Shown here in pieces: positions 46,501-55,706 of a DNA stretch of 64,000 nucleotides. Source of the stretch: Parashewanella spongiae (GTDB taxonomy: Bacteria > Pseudomonadota > Gammaproteobacteria > Enterobacterales > Shewanellaceae); the NCBI RefSeq assembly GCF_004358345.1, contig NZ_CP037952.1, positions 1,922,001-1,986,000 of the forward strand. Reading direction: 5' to 3'. Every line of letters starts with the position of its first letter. The first letter of the stretch is position 1. Made by a program: the position numbers and the translations under genes. The notes under the pieces were generated by a model, which did not search any database, had not been told where the DNA came from, and saw only the letters and a program-made list of their open reading frames with translations.

Positions 46501-46607
46501 GCAATGTCGCTGGTTTTTTGGTCAGCTGTGGTGTTGGCGTGTGCTGAAATAGCGAAAGAAGCACTGAAAAGAAGAAAAAAAGTGGCACAAATGTGTCTAA
46601 AAAGCAT
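43518..46607 (-). CDS. Propeller/PAS sensor, N-terminal part of frameshifted GGDEF-EAL protein
   Basis: 1029 residues. Signal peptide ([24 protein letters not shown]), then a two-component-regulator-type beta propeller ([36 protein letters not shown] and repeats), a Y_Y_Y domain near 650-715 ([10 protein letters not shown]...[16 protein letters not shown]), a transmembrane segment near 725-745, and two PAS domains (about 755-1005). It ends in [20 protein letters not shown]: a third C in GGGCCC (plus 43552-43557) shifts the frame where LTGLPNRS would begin the GGDEF domain. Together with 42308-43510 it forms one periplasmic-sensing c-di-GMP enzyme of about 1430 residues. Confidence 0.88.
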   Translation of the reverse strand: [1029 protein letters not shown]

Positions 46608-46880
46608 AAGTAATTATAATTTTTGTTAGTTATTGCATCTAGGATGCTAATTTTTTTAGTCACTTTTTCAGAAACCGATGCATTTGTCAAAGCGTTCTGT
46701 TTAATTATTCGTTTTTTGTGCTCACTAGGTGTAATTATTGTCATAAAGCTGTTGAGTGACAGAAAATTGACTCAAAAGTTTCTGTTGTATATAAGGTTAA
46801 ATCTATATTTGCTCACTAAATTGTGGCTGTTTTTTAGTTTATAATGTTTATGGTTTGTTAATTCGTGGTGAGTAGAAAAT

Positions 46881-49670
46881 CTACAGCTTAAATTTCTTTG
46901 AGTCACTTTTAAAATCAGTAATGCTAGTGTCGATTTTTTGGCCTTTTGTGATGTGCTCGTTAAGATGCGTTTGTCCGCAACTGTATAATATCAACCTATC
47001 TTTTTTGCTGTTATTCATTTTATCCATTAAAAACTTAATGAGATCGGCTCGTGTTAAGTGATTTATCTCATTAACGACTTGTTCTCTGTGGTCGAACTTA
47101 TGATCTTTGTTACCAATGCTTGTCCAAAATCTCTGGCCTCGTGTTTTTAGATTTGGATCATGCTCCATGATTTGGTTGGTTAATCCTTGTTTAGTTTGAG
47201 CCCATTGTTGCTCGGTGAGCTCCATGACTGTGTATGCAAAGTCTGAAAGGAAAGTATCTATTTCGTTTAATAGTGTTTTCGGGCCGCAGTTAGGTGACTG
47301 AATGTAGAAAATCATCCCGGGGTGTCGATTAAGTGGTAAGTAATTTGTACCGACCATATAGCCCAACTGTTTTCGGGTGCGTAGCTCATGGAAAAATTTT
47401 GATGACATAGTGTGGTTTAATAAACTGAATAAAGCCATTTTCAGAATACTGGTTTGTTTTGATTGATAGTAGACCAATATTGCACTGTCTTGATGATCAA
47501 TATTAAGCTGTCTCACTAACGTACCTCGGTTAGTGAGTTTAATCAGTTCTCGGTTAGCTTCAGGACTAGGAATCGATACTAAGGATAAGATATTCGATAA
47601 ATTATTACTCAGTTCTTGGGCTTCTTCTTTAAGCCAGTCACCGTATATGAGTCCTTCAAGATACGTTGCTTCGTAAAAATTACGCACATGCTGGTGCAAC
47701 TCATCGAGCGATGCCGTTTCTAACTCATTGGCCAGTTCAAGTGGTTCGTAACTACGCTGTTGTATGGTTGCGGTCAAGCTTGAGAATAGCTGAGAAATCG
47801 GCCGAGTTTTACTGATGTTGTTCCAGTTACGTAAAATCTGCTTTTTAATGAGCTTGAATCTATCTTCACTGAAATTTCGTTCTTTAGCTTTGTTGATGAT
47901 CAGTGTCAGCAAGTCTCTTTGTTTTGGTGTGAAGCCACTGATATGCAGAGTTAATCCGGCTTGATTAGGGTAAATATTGAAATTGAGACCTGCTACTTCT
48001 GCCGCATAAGTATGTTCGGTTAAATAATCGAGCAGCATTTCAATGTACAAGCGGGTAAGGGCGGCTTGCCGAACATCGTTACAAGCATGCAATGAGTCAA
48101 TAGCTAAATAAATGTGTCCTTTTGGTAGGTTGAACGTTTCATCTTTTTTATACCAAAACCGATAACCTTTGTTTTCAGATATTACTATGGGCACTTTAAG
48201 CTGATAATTTGTTGAGCGGGGTTTTACTTCTGAAAGCACAAAAGGATTTACTTCTGGCAATTGAAGTTCTGTGCGAGGTATGCCGTTTTTCCATTTAGAT
48301 AACCGTTGTGGACAGATGGCTTCTACTTTATAGGGTGTTTTGTACCATTTGCTTTCGTTTGACGTCGTAATCCCTTGCGCGACGATTTGTATTCGCATGT
48401 TGTCACAGTTAAGGCGTTCTAATTGCTCATTCACTTCTGCTACATCAAGTTTATCCATGCGGTAGTCGCCAAAAATGACATCTTGTGGCGGATAATGCTG
48501 CAAGTTCAAACTGAGATGACTGGCTAACTCAATAGGGTTGGCTTGTTCTTGAAACTCGAAGGCTTGTTTGAGTAAATTAGACCGTTCAAGGTAGCGCCAT
48601 TGCTCGATGCCTGAAGCTTGGATAAGTACCAAAAACTCAAAGGTTGACTGCACAATATCATCTACATTTTCCAAGCCCTTATCAGTGAGCTGAAAATTTA
48701 TTGCAAAATCTTTAAAATTATAGCCTGATACACCACCACCTGAAGTTAGGTTATTGACTAAGCCCTGATCCTTTAGATAGGACAATAAACTGCCTTTTGA
48801 CTCATTGCCTAGTAAATGACTAATAAAAGTTAATGGTTTATTTGGATAGTTTTTCTCAATTGATGGAAACGCAAAACTCAAGTTGAGTCGCTTTTGCTTT
48901 TTTACTGGGCATATCGTGATTTGATTGGCTAGGTTCTCAGGGTTGTAAAGGGGCACACTCGGATAATTTTTTTTGTAATTATGGTTAGGTACATCGCTAA
49001 AAAAATGCTGTATATATTCTTGCTGCTGATGCAAACATATTGGTGCCACCAAGCAAACGGTCATGAGATTAGCGCTATAGTGCTTGTGGTAAAAGCTTAA
49101 CAGTTCTTCTCGTAAATCGTTTTCATTACCACTTAGTGTTGATAAATTACCGACTGAAAACTTTGATAAAGGGTGTGCTTGATTACAGGTTTCTTTTTCT
49201 ACATCGTAAATTCGGCGCAGATCATCATTAAGCTTTAGGCTAAATTCGGACTCAATAGCATGACGTTCACGATCGACTAACTCAGGGTTAAACAGTGGAG
49301 CAATGAAAAACTGGCTAAAACGGTCGAGTAAGGATTCAAGTGCATCGGTTTCTACAGAGCAGTAAAAATTAGTATGCTCTGTGCCTGTCCATGCATTGTG
49401 GCTACCACCGTGATGATTTATAAAACTGTGGTATTCGCCAGCATCAGGGAATTTCTCAGTGCCGAGAAAAAGCATGTGCTCTAAAAAATGCGCCATGCCG
49501 GGACGATTTTTGGGATCATCAAAATGGCCAACGGCCACCGTGAGAGATATCGCTGATTGAGTTATTTTATTATCTTCAACTAATAAAACCTTGAGTCCAT
49601 TATTGAGCGTGAGAGAACGGTAACTACGGTGATCGTTCGGGCTTTGAATAACTGAATCTATTGGGATCAA
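46881..49670 (-). CDS. ptrA: M16 family metalloprotease, pitrilysin-like
   Basis: 929 residues. Zinc-binding inverted motif HFLEH at residues 61-65 and the downstream Glu in RERHAIESEF. Length and the RTRKQLGYMVGTNY motif match the insulysin/pitrilysin branch with an active N-terminal half and inactive repeats. No signal peptide is seen, so it is probably cytoplasmic, unlike E. coli periplasmic PtrA. It likely degrades small peptides. Divergent from sixA. Confidence 0.92.
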   Translation of the reverse strand: MIPIDSVIQSPNDHRSYRSLTLNNGLKVLLVEDNKITQSAISLTVAVGHFDDPKNRPGMAHFLEHMLFLGTEKFPDAGEYHSFINHHGGSHNAWTGTEHTNFYCSVETDALESLLDRFSQFFIAPLFNPELVDRERHAIESEFSLKLNDDLRRIYDVEKETCNQAHPLSKFSVGNLSTLSGNENDLREELLSFYHKHYSANLMTVCLVAPICLHQQQEYIQHFFSDVPNHNYKKNYPSVPLYNPENLANQITICPVKKQKRLNLSFAFPSIEKNYPNKPLTFISHLLGNESKGSLLSYLKDQGLVNNLTSGGGVSGYNFKDFAINFQLTDKGLENVDDIVQSTFEFLVLIQASGIEQWRYLERSNLLKQAFEFQEQANPIELASHLSLNLQHYPPQDVIFGDYRMDKLDVAEVNEQLERLNCDNMRIQIVAQGITTSNESKWYKTPYKVEAICPQRLSKWKNGIPRTELQLPEVNPFVLSEVKPRSTNYQLKVPIVISENKGYRFWYKKDETFNLPKGHIYLAIDSLHACNDVRQAALTRLYIEMLLDYLTEHTYAAEVAGLNFNIYPNQAGLTLHISGFTPKQRDLLTLIINKAKERNFSEDRFKLIKKQILRNWNNISKTRPISQLFSSLTATIQQRSYEPLELANELETASLDELHQHVRNFYEATYLEGLIYGDWLKEEAQELSNNLSNILSLVSIPSPEANRELIKLTNRGTLVRQLNIDHQDSAILVYYQSKQTSILKMALFSLLNHTMSSKFFHELRTRKQLGYMVGTNYLPLNRHPGMIFYIQSPNCGPKTLLNEIDTFLSDFAYTVMELTEQQWAQTKQGLTNQIMEHDPNLKTRGQRFWTSIGNKDHKFDHREQVVNEINHLTRADLIKFLMDKMNNSKKDRLILYSCGQTHLNEHITKGQKIDTSITDFKSDSKKFKL

Positions 49671-50089
49671 TTACTATTCCTATTAGCTGAAAGTAGTCAT
49701 ACTTTTGTATCATTCTAGCCGACTAATAAAATAAAATTTGTGAGTGTTGTGACATAGTTCAAAAAAATGTGTGAAAAGTATTGTGTCGCAACCACAATAT
49801 ATAGTGGTAGTGGATCTGATTTTTAGCAAATGTAGATATGAATATTTAACAATAAAAATTGGAACTAAGGTTTTTTTAATGTCTTAGACTTTTGGTTATT
49901 GTGTTCATATTTTGTTAAATCATAAAAATATTGTGGGGCTATGGCACTGATTTCTGGTTCCAATTTGTCGTTACTGAACAGCATGAAAGATAGGTTTGAT
50001 GTAAATAAATAGAAGATTTTTTTTGTTGATTATCGTTTTAGCGTTACAATTGGGTTAACTTAGAAGTAACACCTGTTCAAGAGATCGAT
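49671..50089. other. Intergenic region between M16 protease and sixA
   Basis: About 420 bp, AT-rich, shared by divergent promoters. I see no gene, repeat family member or clear operator in it. Confidence 0.5.
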
Positions 50090-50557
50090 ATGCAACTATT
50101 TTTGATGCGTCATGGCGAAGCAAGCTTTGAAGCCAACTCTGATAAAGAGCGCATCCTAACTTCATTAGGGCAGCAGCAAGCCGCTCAAATGTCCTCAACG
50201 TTAACGCAATATGCATCAGAGTTCGATTTGGTGTTGCTTAGCCCTTATATAAGAGTGCAACAAACTTGGGCGCAAGTGAGTCAAATCTTTTTAACTAGTT
50301 CAAATGTACATATTCTTGACGATCTTATTCCTTCGGCTGATCCCAAGCAAACCGCCGTGGTAATTCAAGCCTATGCGGAACAATTTGAGGCAAAAAAAGT
50401 ATTGGTTATCGCACATATGCCATTATTGGGGTATTTAGTGAGTGAAATGGTTGCAGGAACAGAACCGCCGCTTTTTGCGACCGCCGGTGTCAGTTTAATT
50501 GACTTTTCGACAGGCTCTGCTGAATATGTGTGGCAACAAAGCCCGTTAACAAAATAG
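50090..50557 (+). CDS. sixA: Phosphohistidine phosphatase
   Basis: 155 residues, histidine phosphatase superfamily. RHG motif at residues 7-9 (LMRHGEA), Arg near SPYIRVQQT and the second His in IAHMPLLGYL. SixA removes phosphate from His in ArcB-type phosphorelay domains and the nitrogen PTS. In E. coli it neighbours fadJ, as it does more loosely here. Confidence 0.93.
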   Translation: MQLFLMRHGEASFEANSDKERILTSLGQQQAAQMSSTLTQYASEFDLVLLSPYIRVQQTWAQVSQIFLTSSNVHILDDLIPSADPKQTAVVIQAYAEQFEAKKVLVIAHMPLLGYLVSEMVAGTEPPLFATAGVSLIDFSTGSAEYVWQQSPLTK

Positions 50558-50599
50558 CACTTATCCTATTTGTGTGATTTTTATAGCTTGTTGAATTTA

Positions 50600-50656
50600 C
50601 TTGTTTCGCTGGTATGACAGTGATTGGTACTTTCTAAATCGATAGATCCCTAAGGG
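50600..50656 (-). repeat. REP-like family A fragment
   Basis: The end of the repeat, CGCTGGTATGACAGTGATTGG, TACTTTCTAAATCGATAG and ATCCCTAAGGG, between sixA and smrB. Confidence 0.65.
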
Positions 50657-51174
50657 TGTAATTCTTCGATATCAATTAAAATGAGTAGGGCGGCATCGCT
50701 TCCCCATTCTTTTGAAGCTTGATGAAACGCGAGCACCTTCGGGTGCTGAGCTAACCAAGAAGGCACTTTCTGCTTTAGTATCCCCGTTCCGTAGCCATGC
50801 ATGATGCTGCAACAATTAACGCGTTGTTTTACACACGCTTGGATGAGTGCAGCTATCTCCAGCTTGGCTTCAGACTGCCTTAACCCGTGCAAATCGAGTA
50901 ATAATTCTGGTATGTAGTCACCACGACGTAATCGTTTTAGCTCAAAACTGTCAACACCATCTTGCTTCCAACGCATTGGTCCTTCACTGGGTAGTAAAGG
51001 GTGATAGGTGTCCGAAAAATAGCTATCGACATGAATTTTTTGTTCATTTAACTCGAGCACTTTTTTTGATTTCTTGGAATGTTTAAAATGAACTTTGTCT
51101 TGCGGAATTGGCTTAACGCCTTTCATTAAATCAGCAAATGAATCAAATTCATTGTTGTCAGTCTTCTTATTCAT
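50650..51174 (-). CDS. smrB: Endonuclease SmrB
   Basis: 174 residues. The C-terminal Smr domain shows LDLHGLRQSEAKLEI and the HGYGTGILKQKVPSWLAQHP motif. SmrB cleaves mRNA at collided ribosomes to allow rescue. In E. coli and relatives smrB and prmB are direct divergent neighbours; here a 2.9-kb gene lies between them. Confidence 0.95.
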   Translation of the reverse strand: MNKKTDNNEFDSFADLMKGVKPIPQDKVHFKHSKKSKKVLELNEQKIHVDSYFSDTYHPLLPSEGPMRWKQDGVDSFELKRLRRGDYIPELLLDLHGLRQSEAKLEIAALIQACVKQRVNCCSIMHGYGTGILKQKVPSWLAQHPKVLAFHQASKEWGSDAALLILIDIEELHP

Positions 51175-51443
51175 TTTTTTATTTTACTTCATTTTAATAT
51201 GAGAGACGTGAGTATTTTATTTAATGGAGATAATGTTTGTTTATTTGTCAAAGATAAAGTTTGTGAGGTTAAATTTTCAACTTTTTAATTGATAGAAATT
51301 TACAGTGCAAATCGAAGAATTTAGCTGCTGTTGGGTCATTGAGTGGTGAGTGATTACTTTGAGGGTTTTCGTTTTTATGAAAGATAATTAATTTGTTTGT
51401 GATTAATAAGACAAATAAAATCATTGTGATAGTGTAAGTTTTA

Positions 51444-51482
51444 CTGTCTTTAACTCATCACAACTGTCTTTAAATCATCACA
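51444..51482 (+). repeat. Short tandem repeat in leader of Death-like gene
   Basis: Two 19-bp copies of CTGTCTTTAA(C/A)TCATCACA separated by one base, ending 14 bases before the ATG. A regulator binding site or a leader-RNA element is possible. Confidence 0.6.
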
Positions 51483-51496
51483 GAATAAGGTACGCA

Positions 51497-54385
51497 ATGG
51501 CTTCTTCTTTCGTATCAGCATCAGCTTCAATTACCCCATACATGAGATCAACACCACCTTCTGATATTTATATAGGTAAAGAGGATGGTTTCCCGTTAGC
51601 TTTAGCATTGCAAGAAGCTATAAAAAATAAAAACTTAAGGGAGCTGACAATATTTTGCCAATTATTGGTTCAAAAAGGCTGCCTTGATAAAAAAGCATTG
51701 TGTAAAATTCACGAGTTTAGTGAGAAGCCAAGTAGCCTAGCAGTAATGTTGTGTTCAAGACGTAAGATGCTGAACATGTCAATATTACTGGAAGCTTTAG
51801 CTAATAGTGGGTTGATGAGTAATAAAGTAAATTTCACCCAATTATTTCTTGCAAAAAAGGCAAGTTTCGTAAGCACTTTGACGGATCTTGTTGCAGAACC
51901 TATCTCCATTTCAGGATATCAAACACAGATAGTTCAACGGCTTAAATCAATAAATGAAGAACCTGAGGCTTTAAATTTACTTGCGATGGGTCTGAAACTT
52001 ATGCCCGTACACCATCAAAGTTTAGAGTCGATCGTTGAGTCTTGGTTACAAGAGCCTACTGCAAGTTTAAAACATTTAGATGCTGTGTTAACGCTAATAG
52101 GCCAAACTGAATTAGCCACTAGGATGCGGGAAATTAATGAGAAAGCCACTGAAGATAGCTTTCAGTCACAGCAGTGTCATTTTTTTAAGCCCTGTGCGTT
52201 CATAGGGGTACAAAAGACTGCAACTGTAACCAGACATGACGAAGCAGCAAATATAAATAGTTCTCACGGCCAAAACATGGCTAACTTCAAAGCATCAATA
52301 GAATTATTAGACATAAAAAGTGCCAGCGCTATCTGCGTGGCAATAAAGGAAATATCGCCGAATAATTTAGAAGAGCTTGGTGTTTATTTAGGCTTAAGTC
52401 TTTCAAGGGTACAAAGTTTAAATGGTAACTTGATGAATTTGATTTGTTATTGGTTAAATGGTGCCGATCAGGTTCTAACGGAGTCAAGTTGGCCATCATG
52501 GGGTAGCTTAGTTCAGGTGCTTCAGGAATTAGATGAAAATGTCATAGCGAAGAGTATCAGCGAAGCACACCCATATATAGTAGGGGCTTCAACACCCATA
52601 ATAAATATGCAAAGCACGGCAAATTCTCAGAAGCTTAGCACAGGTGCTCACTCAGCAATTGTGAGGTTACTATCAGATCTTCTTCCTGAAGACTTTTTGG
52701 AACTTGGAGGAGAGCTTGGCATAGCAAGTAGTAGCTTAGCAGTTGAGAGAAGAGTGTTAAATTATCATGTGATTCAATGTTGGCTAGACAGTATTGACTC
52801 AGTGAGTAAGTATTGTAAGTACCCTTGTTATAACGTCTTGGTTGAAGCTTTGCTTAATTTAGGCTTGAATGGTACGGCCTATAAAATTGCAGCAAAACAC
52901 CCGAGCGTACCTAATGCCGAATTGGTGCATTTGACACCTCCTTTAGACATTGGATTTGATGATGAAATTGATTATTCAAGTATTGAGTTAAGCGAGCCTG
53001 AAAAAGCAGATATTCAAACTGAAATGGCTCGAGCGTTAACCACCTCTGATCATTATGAGGTTTTTAAACCGATATTTGAATTAGATCTTGAAGGTTTTAT
53101 GGCCTTAAGCATGGCTCTAGGGGTAAACCATACCAGAATATCAAGATTAGATTTACAACACAGAAAATTGGAAATTATAAATAGTTGGATAATGAAGAGT
53201 GATAATGTTAGTAAAATATCAGGCGAGCCAACTTATAATTCTTTAGTCTCCAAGCTGACCGAGATACGTCAACTTGGATACGCAAAAAAAATTGAAAACA
53301 GTGTAATAAAAGGTGTTGTTACAAAACGTGAAAATGTATCAAGCAATAAAAACACAAACCATTTTGAAGCTGAATCTAAGATTTTAACAACAGTAGATTT
53401 AAGTAATATACTCGTTTATTTAAACTCGTTGGATGAAGGAAAGGCTCTCTTGTTAGGAATCTCGCTAGGGGTTAAATACTCAACAATGAGAAGGGTTTAT
53501 AGAGCAGAAGTAATTAAAGTTGTAATTGAAACATGGATAGTTGGCGAAGATAATACTCGTATAAAAGGGGCTGCGAACTATAAGACATTAATGGAAAAAC
53601 TGAGGGAGATAGGCGAGCATGGCCTTGCTGATTCTCTTGAAGTAGACATAAAAAATGACCTTTTGCAGGTTGGCGTTTGTGGAATTATTCCTTCAACCAG
53701 TAGCTTAGAACCCATTAGTGTCGATGTGTCGACATGTGTTATTCAAACCTGTGAAATTCATTGGGTGGCGTTTTATTTAAGTGGCCTAAGTCTAGCTGAA
53801 CTGGGCGAGTTAGCAGGCCAGCTTGAGTTAGCTCCTCATTATACTCGAGATTATGATTCACATAAAAAATTATATGTTGAACTGATGATTTCAGACTGGC
53901 TTGTTGATGAATTTAACGAGATTAACAATACTCAAACTTGGGCACAACTATGCTTAGCGCTTACAAACATTGGTAAAACAGGTTGTGCAAAAGAAATAGC
54001 GCGAACACATGGTAAGGATGAATACCAGAGCCACGCAACACATCAGTTACCAACATTTGAATGTGTTAAGCCTGAAAGCACTATGTGGAATAACGATTTA
54101 AGTGATTTGATTGATGATATTGCTATAAAACAAATTTTTGCTGATTTTGCTGATTTTGCTGAATTGTTTATGTCAGATCTTGTTAAAATAGCATCCTGTT
54201 GCAAGCTTTTTTTTAGAGGAAGTCAGATTGATATGAGTATTAGAGATCTGTTGCTATTAGATATTGATCAATTACAGGATGCTGTTATCAACGGTATTAC
54301 CCTTAAGCAGTTTTATAATGCTTTAAAGTTTACTAATCATACTGGCTTAGCATTGAAAGTGAATGAATACGTCAGAAATAGTTAA
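51497..54385 (+). CDS. Tandem Death-like domain protein
   Basis: 962 residues, about 6 repeats of a roughly 80-residue helical unit: about 150-215 (weak), 287-356, 388-467, 519-602, 632-714, 755-838, and a worn last one at 873-960. Each unit has the LxxLGxxLGL... I/VxxWL ... D ... (T/S)W/Y..L...L..IG....A..I pattern that matches eukaryotic Death-domain folds: the central W in the I-xx-W-L segment, and a late L..LxELG. Linkers are Ser/Thr-rich. No signal peptide or membrane segment. Death folds assemble homotypic complexes; a secreted effector or an internal signalling scaffold are both possible. Between smrB and prmB, so inserted into a conserved neighbourhood. Confidence 0.72.
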   Translation: MASSFVSASASITPYMRSTPPSDIYIGKEDGFPLALALQEAIKNKNLRELTIFCQLLVQKGCLDKKALCKIHEFSEKPSSLAVMLCSRRKMLNMSILLEALANSGLMSNKVNFTQLFLAKKASFVSTLTDLVAEPISISGYQTQIVQRLKSINEEPEALNLLAMGLKLMPVHHQSLESIVESWLQEPTASLKHLDAVLTLIGQTELATRMREINEKATEDSFQSQQCHFFKPCAFIGVQKTATVTRHDEAANINSSHGQNMANFKASIELLDIKSASAICVAIKEISPNNLEELGVYLGLSLSRVQSLNGNLMNLICYWLNGADQVLTESSWPSWGSLVQVLQELDENVIAKSISEAHPYIVGASTPIINMQSTANSQKLSTGAHSAIVRLLSDLLPEDFLELGGELGIASSSLAVERRVLNYHVIQCWLDSIDSVSKYCKYPCYNVLVEALLNLGLNGTAYKIAAKHPSVPNAELVHLTPPLDIGFDDEIDYSSIELSEPEKADIQTEMARALTTSDHYEVFKPIFELDLEGFMALSMALGVNHTRISRLDLQHRKLEIINSWIMKSDNVSKISGEPTYNSLVSKLTEIRQLGYAKKIENSVIKGVVTKRENVSSNKNTNHFEAESKILTTVDLSNILVYLNSLDEGKALLLGISLGVKYSTMRRVYRAEVIKVVIETWIVGEDNTRIKGAANYKTLMEKLREIGEHGLADSLEVDIKNDLLQVGVCGIIPSTSSLEPISVDVSTCVIQTCEIHWVAFYLSGLSLAELGELAGQLELAPHYTRDYDSHKKLYVELMISDWLVDEFNEINNTQTWAQLCLALTNIGKTGCAKEIARTHGKDEYQSHATHQLPTFECVKPESTMWNNDLSDLIDDIAIKQIFADFADFAELFMSDLVKIASCCKLFFRGSQIDMSIRDLLLLDIDQLQDAVINGITLKQFYNALKFTNHTGLALKVNEYVRNS

Positions 54386-54449
54386 TCAATCACAAACACA
54401 GGGTAAACGAATGAATGTTTTTCGATCAAAAACCGTAGGTTTTATAATA

Positions 54450-54577
54450 CGTCATTCCAGTGAAAACGGGAATCCAGTGACTTTAGGTATTTAATAATAA
54501 GGCACTAGATTCCCACTTTAGTGGGAATGACGAAATTACCACATGGCGTTGTGCATATATCACTCACTCACGCGGTT
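54450..54577 (-). repeat. Dispersed repeat family E, longer copy
   Basis: GTCATTCCAGTGAAAACGGG, CACTAGATTCCCACTTTAGT and GGGAATGACGAAATTACCAC give two hairpins like family A, followed by the block shared with 14597-14670. Confidence 0.7.
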
Positions 54578-54765
54578 GCCCTGTTCACAAAGGTTGTTAG
54601 GCTTTAATTACCTCTTTTTTGTAGGTAATTCAGTTACGATATCAACAAAGTTTCGATCGCTTCTCGTTCTGAGTTGTGGTTAATCAAATTATAAGTATGA
54701 CGGATTCACATTTCCATGAATAATCCAATAGGGTAGAATATTAAAAAAGTATATTGGAGCCTATT

Positions 54766-55704
54766 TTGGACAGAATTTTCGTGGAAGAAGCCGTAAGCGA
54801 GTTGCGGACAGTCGGAGACATGTTGCGCTGGTCTGTGAGCCGCTTTAACGATGCTGGCATTTATTATGGACATGGAACAGATAATGCGTGGGATGAAGCG
54901 ATTGCTTTAGTATTCCATGCTTTGCATTTGCCACATGAAATTGGTCAGCAGGTCATCCACTCAAACTTAACCAGTTCTGAAAAGCACAAAATTGTTGAAT
55001 TGATCATTCGTCGCGTTCAAGAACGTCTACCCGTTCCATATCTAACTAATAAAGCATGGTTTTCTGGCCTTGAGTTTTACGTTGATGATCGCGTTCTCGT
55101 ACCAAGATCGCCAGTATCTGAACTTATTGGAAACCGTTTCAGCCCTTGGTTATACAACAAACAAGTAAATCGTATTTTAGATTTATGTACAGGCAGTGCT
55201 TGTATCGCTATTGCTTGTGCCTATGAGTTTGAAGATGCAGAAGTTGATGCATTAGACATCAGTGGTGATGCGCTTGAAGTCGCTCAAATCAATGTTGAGT
55301 CTCATGGCATGATGGAGCGAGTGTTCCCAATGCAATCTGATGTTTTCGCATCCATTCCTAAGGGGCCGCAATACGATCTTATTGTGTCTAATCCACCTTA
55401 TGTTGACCAAGAAGATATCGACGATATGCCAGACGAATATCATCATGAGCCAGAATTAGGCTTAGCTTCTGGTCGTGATGGTTTAGATCTTACCAAGCGT
55501 ATTTTGGCGAATGCGGCTGATTACTTAACAGAAGAAGGCGTACTTGTAGTTGAAGTGGGCAATTCTATGGTTCACTTAATGGAGCAGTTCCCTGACGTAC
55601 CGTTTACTTGGATTAACTTCGAACACGGTGGTGATGGTGTATTTGTATTGACTCGAGATCAATTAGTTGAGCATGAAAGCTTATTTGCAATCTTTAAGGA
55701 TTAA
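54766..55704 (+). CDS. prmB: Ribosomal protein L3 glutamine methyltransferase
   Basis: About 312 residues. N5-glutamine methyltransferase of the HemK/PrmC fold: SAM motif [13 protein letters not shown] and the NPPY motif in [12 protein letters not shown], which binds the glutamine substrate of L3. The N terminus [10 protein letters not shown] with TTG start at 54766 is the family-like start and has GGAG eight bases before it; the frame could also begin at TTG 54754. Followed by aroC in one bases-apart operon. Confidence 0.94.
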   Translation: MDRIFVEEAVSELRTVGDMLRWSVSRFNDAGIYYGHGTDNAWDEAIALVFHALHLPHEIGQQVIHSNLTSSEKHKIVELIIRRVQERLPVPYLTNKAWFSGLEFYVDDRVLVPRSPVSELIGNRFSPWLYNKQVNRILDLCTGSACIAIACAYEFEDAEVDALDISGDALEVAQINVESHGMMERVFPMQSDVFASIPKGPQYDLIVSNPPYVDQEDIDDMPDEYHHEPELGLASGRDGLDLTKRILANAADYLTEEGVLVVEVGNSMVHLMEQFPDVPFTWINFEHGGDGVFVLTRDQLVEHESLFAIFKD

Positions 55705-55706
55705 AT

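Noticed and set aside
54590-54700. Possible tRNA or small RNA gene before prmB
   Set aside because: No cloverleaf or terminator could be made out; the region is a repeat tail followed by AT-rich promoter sequence.
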